Origin: Lepeophtheirus salmonis
Taxonomy: Eukaryota > Arthropoda > Copepoda > Siphonostomatoida > Caligidae
DNA: 64,000 nucleotides
Assembly: GCF_016086655.4 (NCBI RefSeq)
Contig: NC_052133.2
Span: 47,546,383-47,610,382, forward strand
Direction: 5' to 3'
A program made the position numbers and the translations under genes. Positions 21,534 through 33,510 of this stretch are shown here, piece by piece (the stretch's first letter is position 1; the number at the start of each line of letters is the position of its first letter). Under the pieces are notes generated by a model, which had not been told where the DNA came from, made no database searches, and saw nothing but the letters and a program-made list of their open reading frames with translations.

Positions 21534-22372
21534 TATTGAAATCTAAACACTGACTAATTCAATAATTAATGAGGTTTGAGTGATTCAAATTAATTTATAT
21601 TTCGACATATTAAAGCTTTGACAACTAGTTACAAAAAAAAACCCTGAGCTCTCTAACTTACGTACAAGTCAAGAAAATGACACTTGAACGTGATCGACGA
21701 ATTTCCATTCGACCCTCGTCTATGCCCTCAGCAAGTCGGAAACGTTGGAGAGGAAGAATTGTTCGTTTACTAAAGCCGAACTGGATCTATAGAAAACAGC
21801 TCAGGCCAATCCTCTCATCTCCATGAGGGTCCATGCAATGGATCTCGGAGTTTCATGTCAGACTTTCCAGAAAGCAATCCCAAAAGTTGGTGGAAAGAGC
21901 CTTGTGAGGGTGGAGAGGCCACTTTCGACAACAGCAATAAAAAAAACCATCTCCTCCGTTGCAAGACTCTTTGAATTAGTTTTGAATGAGTCTATGAGTT
22001 CTTTTGAACTCTTTCTATGCACTTTTGGACCTCCTACAGCCCTGATGCCAACTGCTTCGACTACAGCTTTTGAGTAAATGTCGAGAAGAAGGCCTTCAGT
22101 ATCCGTCTTCCAAACACCAAGGGCCTCAAAGCCACTATCAGCCAGCACTGGGACGTCATGATAGAGGACTACATCTACAGAGGGTGTCAGGACTTAGGCC
22201 GCTGCTGGAAGCCATCCTTGCCGCTATGGGTGGCTACATTACTGATTAAGAGAGTTCAAACTCACATCTATTGATAGTACTAATTTTTTTGAAATTCTAT
22301 TGTTAATTGACAAATTATATCTTGTTGATGTTTAAAATTCAAAGTATTCAGATTTTAATGGACCGCTCGGTA
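21534..22372 (+). mobile_element. Family 1 Tc1/mariner deletion derivative, copy A
   Basis: The right end is an inverted-repeat terminus (complement TACCGAGCGGTCCATT). The left terminus is eroded. Inside are the start of a transposase frame (MTLERDRRISI-like at 21677), the helix-turn-helix motif (HAMDLGVSCQTFQKAI, about 21835), GGKSLVRVERPL (21892), and then, after a short conserved junction (21960-22025), the C-terminal part DYSF/VEKKAFS and ATISAS.. (22060-22245). About 150 codons with the catalytic core are missing at the junction. The same junction is found in copies B to F. Stop codons and shifts are frequent. Confidence 0.8.
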
Positions 22373-23889
22373 CATCATAATGAATCTAAATTTTTAGTAT
22401 ATGTTAAGATTTTAATAAAATATAAACGTTAGCATGTTGAAATACATTTTGATTATTTGTATTAGTCAGTTTTCTTAAGACTAAATTACTCATCAGTCAT
22501 CCCAACAGATTATTTTTTTTTCTCCAACTCCAATAATTTTTCTTTCATTCTTTATGCAAAAAGACATATGAATTAATGTAATTTTTGACTCGTAACGTGA
22601 AAGAAGACATGTCTGTGGAAAAGAAAATAGTTGGTTACCCTATTTAACAATTTATATGAGTTTCTTTATTCAAAAATATATTTGCTTAAACCCTTGGGAT
22701 ATCTTCAAATTGTTGAATAAACTAACATGTATATAGATAATGGGCCTTCACAGCATTTTAAATATATACATATATATAACTTACTACCAGTAGTATCGGG
22801 TATTGTCCTGAGTAATTAAGCGTCGGGTAAAATACAAATTTTGCTTTAATAATATATAAAATAACTCCACAAGAAATCCTCAGAAACTACTGAACTATTG
22901 GAAGTCAAAATGGGACCAACAAATATAAGAACTTAAACTCTACTTTCCATCAAAATGTATCCCTTTAATGCCTAGTTGCATTGTATATCATACCCCTATA
23001 TGTATAAAATATATGTATGTTATTAAATCGTTATACAATCTTATTTCCATATTGTAGACGATCAATTAACTATTAGAATGGAAAGAATAATACTTTTTAC
23101 TGTAATTATCCTACTTTTCTCGTTCCTAATCGATCAAAAAATATTACAAATAGTATCAAAGAAGGGGGTAGTACATGGCGCAATCCATAAATATTAACCA
23201 TACCAAAGAAAGTACTCGCATTATGATCAGCTGAGCTATATTGGATTCCATATTTTCAGAGATCAAGTCAGGTCCAACTCCTCATACTATAAGTCAAGTA
23301 TAAGTACTACTCTGAGATGATAAACGTTCGAAGAAGAAACTTAATTTCCTGTTCAGAGTCCAAACTCAAGTACTAAAGCTCTGCTGGTCAGGGAACTCCT
23401 GTAACCAGACCTACGGCATGTGGACGTTGTTTACCAATGAACTTTGTTTGCATGTGGATATGTAGTACTTGTGAGGAAGAGTAAAATTAACCAATATATC
23501 TTAATGCAATAAGTTTGATCTCGTATTTATTTTTGTTTATGTTCAACCTTTTATGACAATTCTTTTTATATATACAGTACTTTAAAATCCTCCCTTCTTA
23601 ATAATAAAAGGGGTTTAATTAATGAAGAAAAACGAAGGAGGAAGACAATATTTAATAATGGAACATGTTCGCTACATCACTCCCCCCTCCTAGTGACGAG
23701 AGGGTTGAGGAATGAGATTTCTTTGACGATTTTTTTCTTTGCTATAGGTACTTCAACATCGTTTGTTAAAATTGAAGATATAGATCTTGTCTGACAAAAG
23801 GTTTATTGACTTAGACTTTCATAATAGCTTAGAGTCCAAGATGTATGCTGGTTTAAGTCGGAGCTTGAAAAAAGATCCCTCCAGTGAAT
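22373..23889. other. A/T-rich stretch, nothing recognised
   Basis: The part at 23240-23460 is slightly GC-richer and contains CAGAGTCC-like words reminiscent of family W, too short to call. Confidence 0.3.
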
Positions 23890-24100
23890 GAGAGGATGGC
23901 AGCAAGATGGCATCGAGACGGCAACGGAGGGAAACAATACGTCGGCAGAGGGTAGCGAGATGTCGGTTGAAGGGCTACGAGACGACATCGTGTTGTCGTC
24001 TTTATAGGCGACGTGTTGTCGGCTTTGTGGTCAACGTGACGTCTCTGTGGCCGACATGTTGTCGGCTTTATGAGCAACGTATTTTCGGCTTCAAAGGGAA
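23890..24100. repeat. GC-rich degenerate minisatellite, unit about 23 bp
   Basis: About five units of the type CGACGTGTTGTCGGCTTTGT lie at 23982-24094 (CGACATCGTGTTGTCGTCTT, CAACGTGACGTCTCTGTGG and others). Less regular GATGGCAGCAAGATGGCATC / GAGACGGCAACGGAGGG words come before them. It is far GC-richer than its surroundings and abuts the dead reverse transcriptase. Confidence 0.55.
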
Positions 24101-24124
24101 CATGTGAGAGATGGGTTATCGGTG

Positions 24125-24437
24125 TGTTCATGATGTGTTTTTCGTGGTTTCGCTAATCGGAGCTAGCAATAAGCAGGTTGCCAATGTATGTTTACACGAA
24201 GGGGATGCCGCAGAGTACCTTATCGGTGAATCTCTGAAAGGTTTTTGCAGCATTCGTAAGTCCAAAGGGCATCCGTTTTGTTATAAACGTGGAAAAGGCT
24301 AAGTGTGAGTGTTTCGATCCGTTCCAAACGTGACAATATTGAGATTGCAAAATTTCATCCTGGACATGATATTTGCCTGAAGAGTCAGGAAAGAACTGGA
24401 AGAGTCTGGAGGTGATTATGACTCTGCACCATGCCAT
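24125..24437 (-). pseudogene. Ty3/gypsy reverse transcriptase fragment
   Basis: On the minus strand the frame reads AFSTFITKRMPFGLTNAAKTF followed by QRFTDKVLCGIPFV. This is the RMPFGL..A..TFQR block of Ty3/gypsy (Metaviridae-type LTR retrotransposon) reverse transcriptases. After a stop it continues TYIGNLLIASSD, where the catalytic Y-x-D-D box has become YIGN, so both catalytic Asp residues are lost. The part upstream of the RMPFGL motif is hard to align, and no protease, RNase H, integrase or LTR was seen nearby. It is a short, long-dead fragment. Confidence 0.75.
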
Positions 24438-24469
24438 ACTGCAAAGAAAACGTTGACCTGGTTGTTAAA

Positions 24470-24722
24470 ATTTTATTTTGACTTTGTTGGACCAAGTCTT
24501 CAGCCTCCAAGCTCACCGGATCTCAACCACACACACTTCTTTGTGTAGGGCACAGTTGACTGATAAACTAACATATCTTAATACAACAAAATATCCGACC
24601 TGATGTCTAAGATCTAGGGGGAATTCTGGAATCTGCCGAAGGAGACCTGCATCAAGATCTGCTCCCCTTTGCGAGGTTCGAGTCGAGGCTTTTATTGACG
24701 CCCAAGGTGATTATATCGAATA
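24470..24722 (+). pseudogene. Tc1/mariner-type transposase C-terminal remnant
   Basis: FVGPSLQPPSSPDLNHTHFFV near 24482 is the Trp-Pro-Pro-Ser-Ser-Pro-Asp-Leu-Asn region around the third catalytic residue. After a stop it is followed by ISDLMSKI, EFWNLPKETCIKIC and, one frame over, VRVEAFIDAQGDYIE before a stop at 24722. That is the standard end of DD37D-like transposases. The position usually held by the catalytic Asp (LDYFVW) reads HTHFFV. It differs from the 12.2-kb and 38-kb families. Confidence 0.65.
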
Positions 24723-25639
24723 ATAATTTTTTTATTCAGCCTTTATTTGGCATTGGTTTTTATGAAAATCGGATCATTAATTTAGGAGAAAATCAATTTA
24801 AAAAAAATTGAAATGGTTAAATAGAGGTAATCCAGTCCAGTCCAATTTTACTGTGAGGCTTTGAGGAAAGATAAATGTGGGAATCATTTTCTGATCTTTT
24901 TTTTTATCTTAATGAATTTAATTTTGAAAGATATTTTATTTTCCAAACTACCAACAAATTAATTTATAAAAGAAGAAAACATACAAAAAACCTTCGAGAA
25001 TTCATGAATATAACTACATTAGTATTTCTTTGATCAAAATTATGACTGTACGGATTACGCTCAGACAGAAAGCCTTACTTTAATAACATAGATGTTCCCT
25101 CCTCAATAAGTTAAACAATAATGATAACAGCTTAGGAAAATAAAATAATAACACTTAGTCCGAGAGCATACCACTGAAGATTTAACCCCATAAGGTACAG
25201 AAGATTTGCCCCCGAGAAATTAATTATGTCATCCAGAAACATTGATTTTTTTTTCTCAGCCTGACCTGTGCTTCCCTGTGCTGGGTCTGGCCTACATCCA
25301 CACGCTCTGAAAATAACCTCTGGGGGTTGTTTTAAAGCACGATAACCGTAAAAGTATTATGTCAGCACATCATAAAAAACCAAAGACTTGCATTCAAATT
25401 CCGTCAGAAAATCAAGGTTACTTATTGAGAATAATCGCCTATATAAAATTCTAATTTACATGCCATGAAATTGGACTCTCAGTATATAGATTTACTAAAT
25501 AAAAAAGAAGTAGAGATTTTTAAGTTCTGAATAAGAAAGTGCCAGCATTCGCGGTTAAACTTTTTTAGAAAGATAGGCATTTAAATTCAAAAATTAATAT
25601 TTCATGAGGTCAAATTTTTAAAAAATGTTAGTAAAATTT
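24723..25639. other. A/T-rich stretch with a partial X repeat
   Basis: 25050-25160 (CTCAATAAGTTAAACAATAA and on) matches the end part of repeat X. A GC-rich patch at 25256-25345 (CTGACCTGTGCTTCCCTGTG) has no recognisable reading. Confidence 0.35.
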
Positions 25640-25910
25640 GGTGAAAATGGTTTAGTGAATCGGATTAGTTAAAAATAACGACAAGTATTTTAGTAGTTTC
25701 ATTAAATCAGCTACAAGCGGCTGCGACGAAGGAGGAGGGAGAGAAGGACATATTAATCCAATGGCTATTCTCAATTATACTCTGAGTCTAACAGGGACTT
25801 CAATTATAACTTCACAATATATCCCCTGGGTTAATCTCTCTCTTATATGAGTACAAAATGTAGTCCCCTCCTCAGGAATTAAATAATAATAACAACAGCT
25901 ATTGAAAATT
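25640..25910 (+). repeat. Dispersed repeat X, copy 3
   Basis: TAAATCAGCTACAAGCGGCT, GACGAAGGAGGAGGGAGA, TATACTCTGAGTCTAACAGG and a CTCCTCAGGAATTAAATAA end follow the X order. The end block is missing from copies 1 and 2. Confidence 0.5.
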
Positions 25911-26914
25911 AATTTCACTCTTCAGTTTACCAACTTCAAAGAAGAAGAAAAAAACAGGCCGTAAAAAAACACACTACAATTTACATCACTATTCTTGTAT
26001 GTATTTATGCATCACAGGTCTAGAGTTCAGTGGAAAAAAAGCAAATGGATGCACTAGAGAGTTTCGAATGACATTTTGTAAAATAATTTTTAGAAATGGA
26101 AGAAATAAATAATATAGTGAGGCTCTTAAAAATGAGCAAAAGCTTTCATGACATAGTCACACTTCAAAAAATAACAACTGTTGATCTATCTTCTACGAAA
26201 AACAAGGTAAACTATCGGGAAAGATCGTCGACAATGGGATTTTTAGACCAACCGTTCAAAAGTGATAATTAAAAAAAAAATCTTTACGATAGAATAATTC
26301 CGAAATTGAACAAATTTCTATTGAATACGAGAAACCTCAAGATGATGAAAGTCATTTTAGCTTGAAAATGTATCTCTCAGAATCATATTTTTTTTTTACT
26401 TTCATAGTTTGATTTTATTGTTATATTTATGAATATATACATATATATAAGATTTGCAAGATTTGACTATTACTGCTCTTAACTGATGAAATAAGTGAAT
26501 AAAATTTTATAATACACAAGAACCAACTGTTTTAAATCATAGATGAGTCAACTGTAAATGAAAACAGCTGAAAGAAAGAAAATAAAAGATCATTATTATT
26601 TTTTTTTTTTCAAAAAGTGAGTCAGTCGTGATGCAAAAAAACGAAAGAACTTTTGAACATGTACAACATATCTGCAAGATTCAAAAGGACTCATTAATAA
26701 TTTCTATTTTACATACGTATAGGTAATTGTAGTACGTTCACCTGTACACAACAGCAGTAACAAGATTAATATAACGATAAAAGGTAAATAGGGTTTCCAT
26801 TTTCCCGGGGAACAAAATTTTTAAATTACAGGATCCCGTTAGTAAGTGAAAAAAGCTGTGAAATTTTATATTAGAAAAAGAAAAAGCAAGCTCTACCCAA
26901 AGCTTTAAAACAAA
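25911..26914. other. A/T-rich stretch, nothing recognised
   Basis: No coding frame with support; T runs near 26389 and 26599. Confidence 0.35.
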
Positions 26915-27130
26915 GACCACGTGATCAACATTTGTATAATGTAGTTTTTTAAGTTACCCTTTTTTGTTCCGGAAGAGCGTTGCATATTACTCCGTAACTA
27001 ACTACACCGCTTTCATGAATTCAGCCTTTGAATTGAATTCACAAGCAAAATTTTGTGAGGAGAAGAAGATGTTCCATACAAAATAAGGGAAAATAATAAG
27101 AAGTGATGAAGTGACGTCATTTGTACTGGT
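26915..27130. repeat. Dispersed repeat Q, copy 1
   Basis: GTGATCAA..ATTTGT and TATTACTCCGTAACTAACTAC followed by CATGAATTCAGCC align with 51845-52040 (ATGATCAA, TATTACTCTATAACTAATTAC, CATAAATTTAACC). Function unknown. Confidence 0.4.
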
Positions 27131-27367
27131 ATCAAAAAGCAAAGTCCTGTCTGGGGAAAAATACTGCATGTAGGACCATGAATCTACTAAAGCTAAGATA
27201 TGCTCTTTATTACTTTGTTTAAAAGCTTTGTTCTTCATTTTTAGCATTATTACTAATAATGTCTGGGGTGTCTTTTAGAACCCGTGGGTCTAGTTTTTTT
27301 ATTCAGTAACCCAGCTCAACACGATAACTTAATAGGAAATAATGAACAGGCTAATTTTTATTGTGAC

Positions 27368-28126
27368 ACTGGGTGGTCTGTTGAAATCTGAACACTTTCT
27401 AACTCAATAATAAATGAAAGTTGTGTCATTAAAATTAATTCATATTTCGATATATTAAAGCATAAATAGGTAGTTACAAAACATAACCAATCTGAGCTCT
27501 CTAGATTATTAACAAGTTGAGAACATAACACTTGAGCGTGATCGACAAATTCTTTTCGCGCACTCCAATCAGTTCGGCGTCTCCAGGATCACCGTCTACG
27601 TCGTCAGCAAATCTAAAACATTGGAGAGGAAGAAGGGCTCTCTAAAAAAGGCTCGACTGGATCTGTAAGAACTAAAGAAAACAGCCCTAGCCGATCTCCT
27701 CAAGTGAATGAGAGCCCATTCAAGGATCTCAGTGTTTAATACCGTCTTTCCAGAGATCTATAAAAAATGGGTACAATGAAAGAAACCCATCTTTTTCGTT
27801 GCAAAACTCTATGAATGAGTCGTTTGAACTCTTTTGTGACACTTTAGGCCCCCTCCAAGCCTGATTCTTACCCACTCGACTACACATTGTAGGTGTAAAT
27901 TGAAGAATAGGCCTGCAGCGTCTTTATCCAAACACCGAGGCCTTCACAGCCACTTTTAGCCAGTACTGGGACACGATTATAGAAGAATACAGGTCCCAGG
28001 CCTTCTACCGTCTCCTGGAAGCCATCATTGCTGCTTAGGGGGCCACATCAATGATTGAGAGAGCTCAGACAAACATCTATTTAGTTTAAAATTTAATGTT
28101 TTCAGATTTTAATGAACCTCTCCGTA
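27368..28126 (+). mobile_element. Family 1 deletion derivative, copy B
   Basis: The left end GGGTGGTCTGTTGAAATCTG and the right end (complement TACGGAGAGGTTCATT) are the family termini. The N-terminal part reads FGVSRITVYVVSKS across 27580-27620, with TLERKKGS after it. The catalytic core is missing at the shared junction (27795-27850). The C-terminal part, with HSFSQYWDTI- and AIIAA-like segments, runs to 28050. Several stops are present. Confidence 0.8.
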
Positions 28127-28854
28127 CTAATAATGATCGGGTTTGGTTTAGATCTCAGTTTTTTGGAAATCCCGATCCATCCCGACAACTTAAATAGTAC
28201 GTGAAGAACAAGCTAATTTTTATTGCCTCATATATTTGAATAATTAAATATTTCCCGTAGATGTAAAACCGGGATCCATCCCGGGATCCTGATATGTAAC
28301 TTATACCTATGTACCTAACCTACCCTTATCACACTTGTTCCCTGACTGATAGCTATCGCATAGTAAAACTAGCCAAGTATGTCAAAAAGCATTTTGACAC
28401 TTGTTGTTCCCTCATAGATTGCTATTGTGTAGTATACATACTTTTGTAGATATAATTTAGTTATTATAAATGTATGTATATTCAAAGCATATTTTGGACT
28501 TACAAGTAACGTACATGGGGTAAATTCACGCAATATAGAGTGTGATAGGTGAGATCCTGGACTTTTTAGTTGAGTAAACTTTTGCAAGAATACAACGGAG
28601 TACAACATTGAGCCTTTATCACAGACTTCTTTATTGATTTATCTTTCATTTTTCAAAATGATTTCCATTGCATTTTTCAACCTGTGTTAGTAAAAGACGA
28701 AAAGTTACACTGAGGATTTATTGGGGAGGTATACCGGGCCAACTGTTATCATTTACCCATTTTAACACACAAAGTATTAAAGTATCCTGGGTGAACTAGG
28801 AAACAAGTTTATTAACTATTAATTGAATAACAAAGAACACATTTTAGTCTATGT
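28127..28854. other. A/T-rich stretch with a short shared block
   Basis: 28693-28732 (GACGAAAAGTTACACTGAGG and on) resembles 36347-36385 (AACGAAAAGTGACATTGAAG). The family is not identified. CCCGGGATCC-type words occur near 28270. Confidence 0.35.
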
Positions 28855-29290
28855 ATCATCCCTCAGAATTTATGGTGAGCTCCAGGTGGAAGCGGAAGTT
28901 GCTATGGATATACTTGGCGCTCATGGAAGCCCAGGCCTTGTTGACGGAGGTCTTCAGGTCGCAGGTGTTGTTGTGGCGTCTCTTGCAGGCCTTGGACTCC
29001 ACGTACGCCAGATGGAATAGTCTAGGGGCTAAGGTCAGGGCTCTGAGGGGCAAGAAGTCCTTTGCTCTGAAGTGTATGCTGCCCTGGAGTAACTCTTGGG
29101 GTTTCTTTGGAGTGTGAGCAGGTGCTCCATCTATTGGGACACCAGAGGATAATATTCAACAATGGATTTGATCCATGGGCGAACTTTGGGGTCCAGAATT
29201 TTGACGTACTTATCAGCCTTCAGCCTCTATCCTGAAGGGATCCACATGGTCTTTCTGTTGGATGTAACCAGGCCTAACATTATTACTGAA
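28855..29290 (-). pseudogene. DD37D-type transposase, C-terminal half, frameshifted
   Basis: On the minus strand, from 29290 downward, it reads RLKADKYVKILDPKVRPWIKS, then a DGAPAHTPK segment (second catalytic Asp, reached by a frame change), QSPDLSP / PLDYSIW around the third Asp, and finally YVESKACKRRHNNTCDLKT, SVNKAWASMSAKYI and a C-terminal FRFHLELTINSEG before the stop near 28859. The first Asp and the DNA-binding part are absent. The GC content is well above the flanks, as in the 12.2-kb element, so it may be fairly young despite the shifts. Confidence 0.75.
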
Positions 29291-29324
29291 GCAGGGTGTT
29301 GAATGGTGGATACATATTAAGAGA

Positions 29325-29525
29325 TTAATATCTGCCTATGTCTTGCTAGATAAGGAGTGTACTTTGAGTTTATTCACTGAACATCAGGGCAATTGTAGCT
29401 GATCTAATAAAATGTTATGACAGCTAAGCTGTTTTCTTCCAAAACATTCTTGAAATTGTCAGGATTACTATCTCATTTTTCGATTATTTTTGCCATCCCA
29501 GCAGTGCTTAGAATTAACAACTCTA
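29325..29525 (-). repeat. Dispersed repeat X, copy 4
   Basis: TTGTAGCTGATCTAATAAAA, CCAAAACATTCTTGAAATTG and TCAGGATTAC are the X blocks in reverse orientation. Confidence 0.55.
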
Positions 29526-29737
29526 TTTATAGGTATAGATCGTTTTCATGTGACTTTGCAATAAATAGATGCCATTATTAAATTAAAGGAAATGTTCTAA
29601 CCCTAATTGTCTAAATCCTCATGAGAGTAAATCACAAAGAAAATTAAATGTTGGTAACTTTGATAGACGACATATTTGCTTTAAGATTATATAAGCTATA
29701 TGTTGAAAAAGGAATGAATAATTATTAAGAGTGCTAA

Positions 29738-30440
29738 TACAGGGGCGTCCACTGGGAGTAAATTGGGTGGGGGGGAGGTGACATCAGACACACCAAATTA
29801 AGGAATTTTTGCTTTTAACTAGAATTTTTTTTTCTTTTGGGCAAATTATGCATCGAAGCAGAAAAAAAAAAAAAAACTTGAAATTTTGTGCATATCTATG
29901 AATTTTGTATCTTTTTTCAAAAAATTTGTATTTTTTTGTATTTTTTTCCCAAAAAATTTAATTTTCTGGTAATTACTATTTTTTTTTTTTTTTTTAATAA
30001 TTTAATTTTTTGTAAGTTGCTATGGATTTTTCAAATAATTTAATTTCTTGTGATTTGCTATGAATTTTTTAATATTTTTTTGATAAAATTTCAATATTGG
30101 AAATTATTTTTTCAAATTTTTTTCCCAAAAAAATTAACTTTCTGAGAATAACTATTTATTTTTTTATTTTCTTTCAAATAATTTAATTTTCTTGTGAATT
30201 GCTATGGATTTTTAAAAAAAATTTTTTTCAAGAAATTTAATTTTTGAAATTTATTTTTCAATAAATTTAATTTTTTATATTTTTTTCCCAAAAAATTTAA
30301 TTTTCTGAGTATATTTATTTATTTTTAAATTTTATTTTCGAATAATTTTAGTTTTTGTGAAAAGCTATCAATTTTCGAATTTTTAGTTCTTGATTTTTCA
30401 ATTTTTTTCAAATAACTATGGATCTTACAAAATTCCTCCA
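29738..30440 (-). repeat. Dispersed repeat Y, copy 3, with an A/T tandem array
   Basis: The head AGGGGCGTCCACTGGGAG at 29743 and ATTAAGGAATTTTTGC are followed by a tail made of about three units of about 170 bases. The landmark CCCAAAAAATTTAATTTTCT starts at 29948, 30124 (variant) and 30287. Each unit also contains GCTATGGATTTTT. The tail is nearly pure A/T. Confidence 0.6.
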
Positions 30441-30889
30441 AAAATATAATCGTGGGGAAGCTCCTGTAATTTCTTGCAAGTTACCGTCATATACTTTGTT
30501 TTAAACTTAACATTCCCGAGGTTTTTGACAACTTTTACATTTCTAGTTATTACTTTTAAAACATAAAGTGTGGGTACAGAAAACTTGCAGTAGCATTATC
30601 AAACTATGAAAAACATGATTTTTATGGAATCAAGAAAAGACAACTGAAAACCAATTGCTGATATGTTGAAATACTACATTTAGCCACATTTTTTTATTTC
30701 ATATGTCCTTTTACAGAAACAATAACATCATTGACACATAGGGGGAACATGTTGGCAGCTCTGGACGATATCGGCCGTGTCTATGGAGTACCCAAATACC
30801 TATTTTACTTCGGGATTCGTATAACACACTCAGACTCTTGAAAGTACGTGCTGTTTTCGTTAGTTACATTCAAGCTCCATAAGACATTG

Positions 30890-31135
30890 GATTAGGCTAA
30901 GTTTTTTTGACGGTAAAAGCTACAGAAATAAGTCTGATACAATTTTTGCGTCATAAGGAACGTGTCTTGTTGAAAGGTAAGTATCTTACCTGAAGTGGGA
31001 ATAGGCTCCAGGATGATACCCACGTGCTCAATGCTGTTAGTTTTGAACTCCAGGGTTACAAAGATAATGAACACCTTACCAGACCAGCTGATGCCACTCT
31101 ATACCATCACTGATTCTGGTTTGTGTATCAAATAG
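30890..31135 (-). pseudogene. Tc1/mariner-type transposase, central fragment
   Basis: On the minus strand the reading SGISWSGKVFIIFVT (about 31080) fits the VMVWGGIS..GK..I.F block that lies between the first and second catalytic Asp. FQQDTFLMTQKLYQ (about 30965) is the second-Asp motif (FQQD). A GGTAAGATACTTACC palindrome-like insertion sits between them. The ends of the gene were not found. Confidence 0.6.
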
Positions 31136-33209
31136 ATCCTACAGGGTGAATCAGATCTTTTTTTTTAACAAAAACCCATCCTTTTGAGTGGGTGAAAGGG
31201 GCCTCAACAGATAAACTTTAGCATACCTAAAAATACTATTAGGAGGGGTCCCAGACATCAACAAATGATAAATTATGTTTCTCTCTTTTCTCTTTAAATG
31301 AAGGTTAACAAAAAAAAAAAATATAGACAATTGATCAATAATGTATCACAATTTTTTTACAATGATATCTCTAAATTTATTTAAGTTCAATTTCAAGTTA
31401 ATTTTTTAGAGTATTTAGGGAGCACTCTGTATTTAGTGTTTGATAAAAAATTGATTAAGGATTTGCCAATTAATCGATAATGAGAAAAATTGCTTATCGG
31501 TGCATCCCTAATATACGTCCATAGGTAAATATTTTTGCATTGATTAGCGAAAGAAAAACATAATTAACTCTTCAATGCATCGGAATAAAAATATAATTAA
31601 TAGCTTCAAATTAAAAATGTAATGTGAAGAGCTGTAAGGGATATTTTTATAAAGGCACTCATATTTAGAGGTAGTTACTTTGGTAGATGTATAAAGGCAT
31701 GAAATATGAAGCACTTAATATGTTTAAGAAAAATACAGTGAATGCACTTATTATCGACAAATTATTTCATTAATAAAATATTTAAGTACATATTATACCA
31801 TAATAATATAAGTTTTAAGCATCTAATAAATATTTCGGGAATGTATAACAAAAACTTTTAATTTTTTAAAATAAACTTTGTGATATTTTGAAACTCATAT
31901 ACATGGTACGAAAAAACCTAACTTTTTGTTTATTTATGCATGGCAATCAGGTTGTAAAAGTTGTAGAAAAGTGGGTGTGATTTCATTCTAGAGGCAAGAT
32001 TCTAAAGTGTTTGCCGTCGAAAATATGGCAAAAAATGGTTTGACAGAATATTTCATTAAATCAATTGAGCAAATTGAGTTTTTACTGGTACAGTTTATGA
32101 AAAGCAGTTAGTTTCTTTGTATTTTTAATATAAAAAAAATGATTTCTTCAATTCATTTTCATTATTTCAAAATTGCAAAACGCGAATAACTTCACAAATA
32201 ATCATGCCCAACAATAATCATGCTACAATTAGAGCAATCAAATTTGATATTATTCAAGGATTATAAATTGTTGCAGGTTTTTTCTAATCAAGTTATTAGA
32301 GCCAAATTTATTCCGGAAGAATCAATATTTTTGAGACCTTTCAAAATCATCATTTTTTGTATACATTTTTTATTCCTTTAAATCCTTTTAATGAAAAGTT
32401 TTTTAAAGAGAATAAAAAAATCCCTGGGTATTATTCGTGTTTTTTTTATACATTAGTTATCATGTTATTTAAATTCAAAAATTACCTATTGAACAGACAT
32501 TTGATTTATTGTAACGCTTAATATAAAGGGGTCAATTGCGACAAGTGTTGCTATTGACTTTGTATTATTTATTATTTTATATATGTGTCTACAATTACAA
32601 TCAAACATGTTTCTTCCCTAGAATAGGGCTTTGAATAAGTTTTTGAGAGTGATTTCATAACATCTATAACACCATGCATCAGCATTTTGGTGCGCAGGAT
32701 GAATCCCACAGTTATTATTGTACTTAAAGCCATAGAACACGGAAATTACCATCAAAACATTCAACCTCTACAGGGTTGGCCTTTAAAGCCTTTTTTTTGT
32801 AATATTAAGTTTTCACGATTTAGTCCCATAGTTCAACATGAAAGAAGTAAATAATAAATTGATACAAACATTCAGTATTTTAAAAATGAACTATTTATTC
32901 CTTTATCTTGATTAAAATTAATAAAAAATGTATATAACCACTAAAAAATCGATTAAAATGAAGGACCATGCTAGAAAGATTTTTTTTTTTAATTTACCCT
33001 TCAAGTGCTTTATATCCTAGCTGAAGTTATAGAATAGAACTTATATTATAATTTAAAAAAATGTCTTAAAAAAAGGTTTGATTTTGATTGATTTTTGGTC
33101 AATTTAGTTTTTAATATTTATTAAAGAATTTTCATAAAATAAGCTGGTGAGGTTGCATTGAATACAGATTACAATAATATTTTATTATTATATATTGAGT
33201 ATGCGTGTG
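31136..33209. other. A/T-rich stretch; possible hAT-type terminus
   Basis: CTTATCGGTGCATCCCTAA at 31493-31511 is the reverse of TAGGGATGCACCGA, a word often found at hAT element ends. No matching second end was found, so this is only noted. The remainder shows no coding signal. Confidence 0.25.
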
Positions 33210-33510
33210 TTCTCATAAAAGATGAGCGTAACCCTGAAGATTTGTTGTGGAGTTATAATTTTTAGTCATTGTTTGACTCAGAATATAGTTGGGGATCAAC
33301 ACGGGTGTAATTTTAGCAAAGGTCCTTCTTGAATTCCTTCTCTCCTTTCTCCCTTGTCACAACTGAGTGTAGCTGATCTAATAAACCGTGATGAACATTA
33401 TTATTTCTCTCCTCCAAAACATTCTTCAAATTTTCAGTGTTACCCTGTTGATTTTTGGGTTCTCTTTTTTTAACTTGCCCATTGTACACAGGATTTCATA
33501 AATACATAAA
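33210..33510 (-). repeat. Dispersed repeat X, copy 5
   Basis: AACCCTGAAGATTTGTTGTGG, TGTAGCTGATCTAATAAACC, CAAAACATTCTTCAAATTTT and a CATTGTACACAGGATTT end match copy 7 (46082-46370) closely. Confidence 0.6.

Noticed and set aside
23803..24131. Overlapping frames on both strands over the minisatellite
   Set aside because: They arise from GC-rich repeat units that lack stops; no protein family is suggested.
31493..31511. hAT element end (TAGGGATGCACCGA)
   Set aside because: Only one end was seen, with no second terminus, target duplication or transposase.
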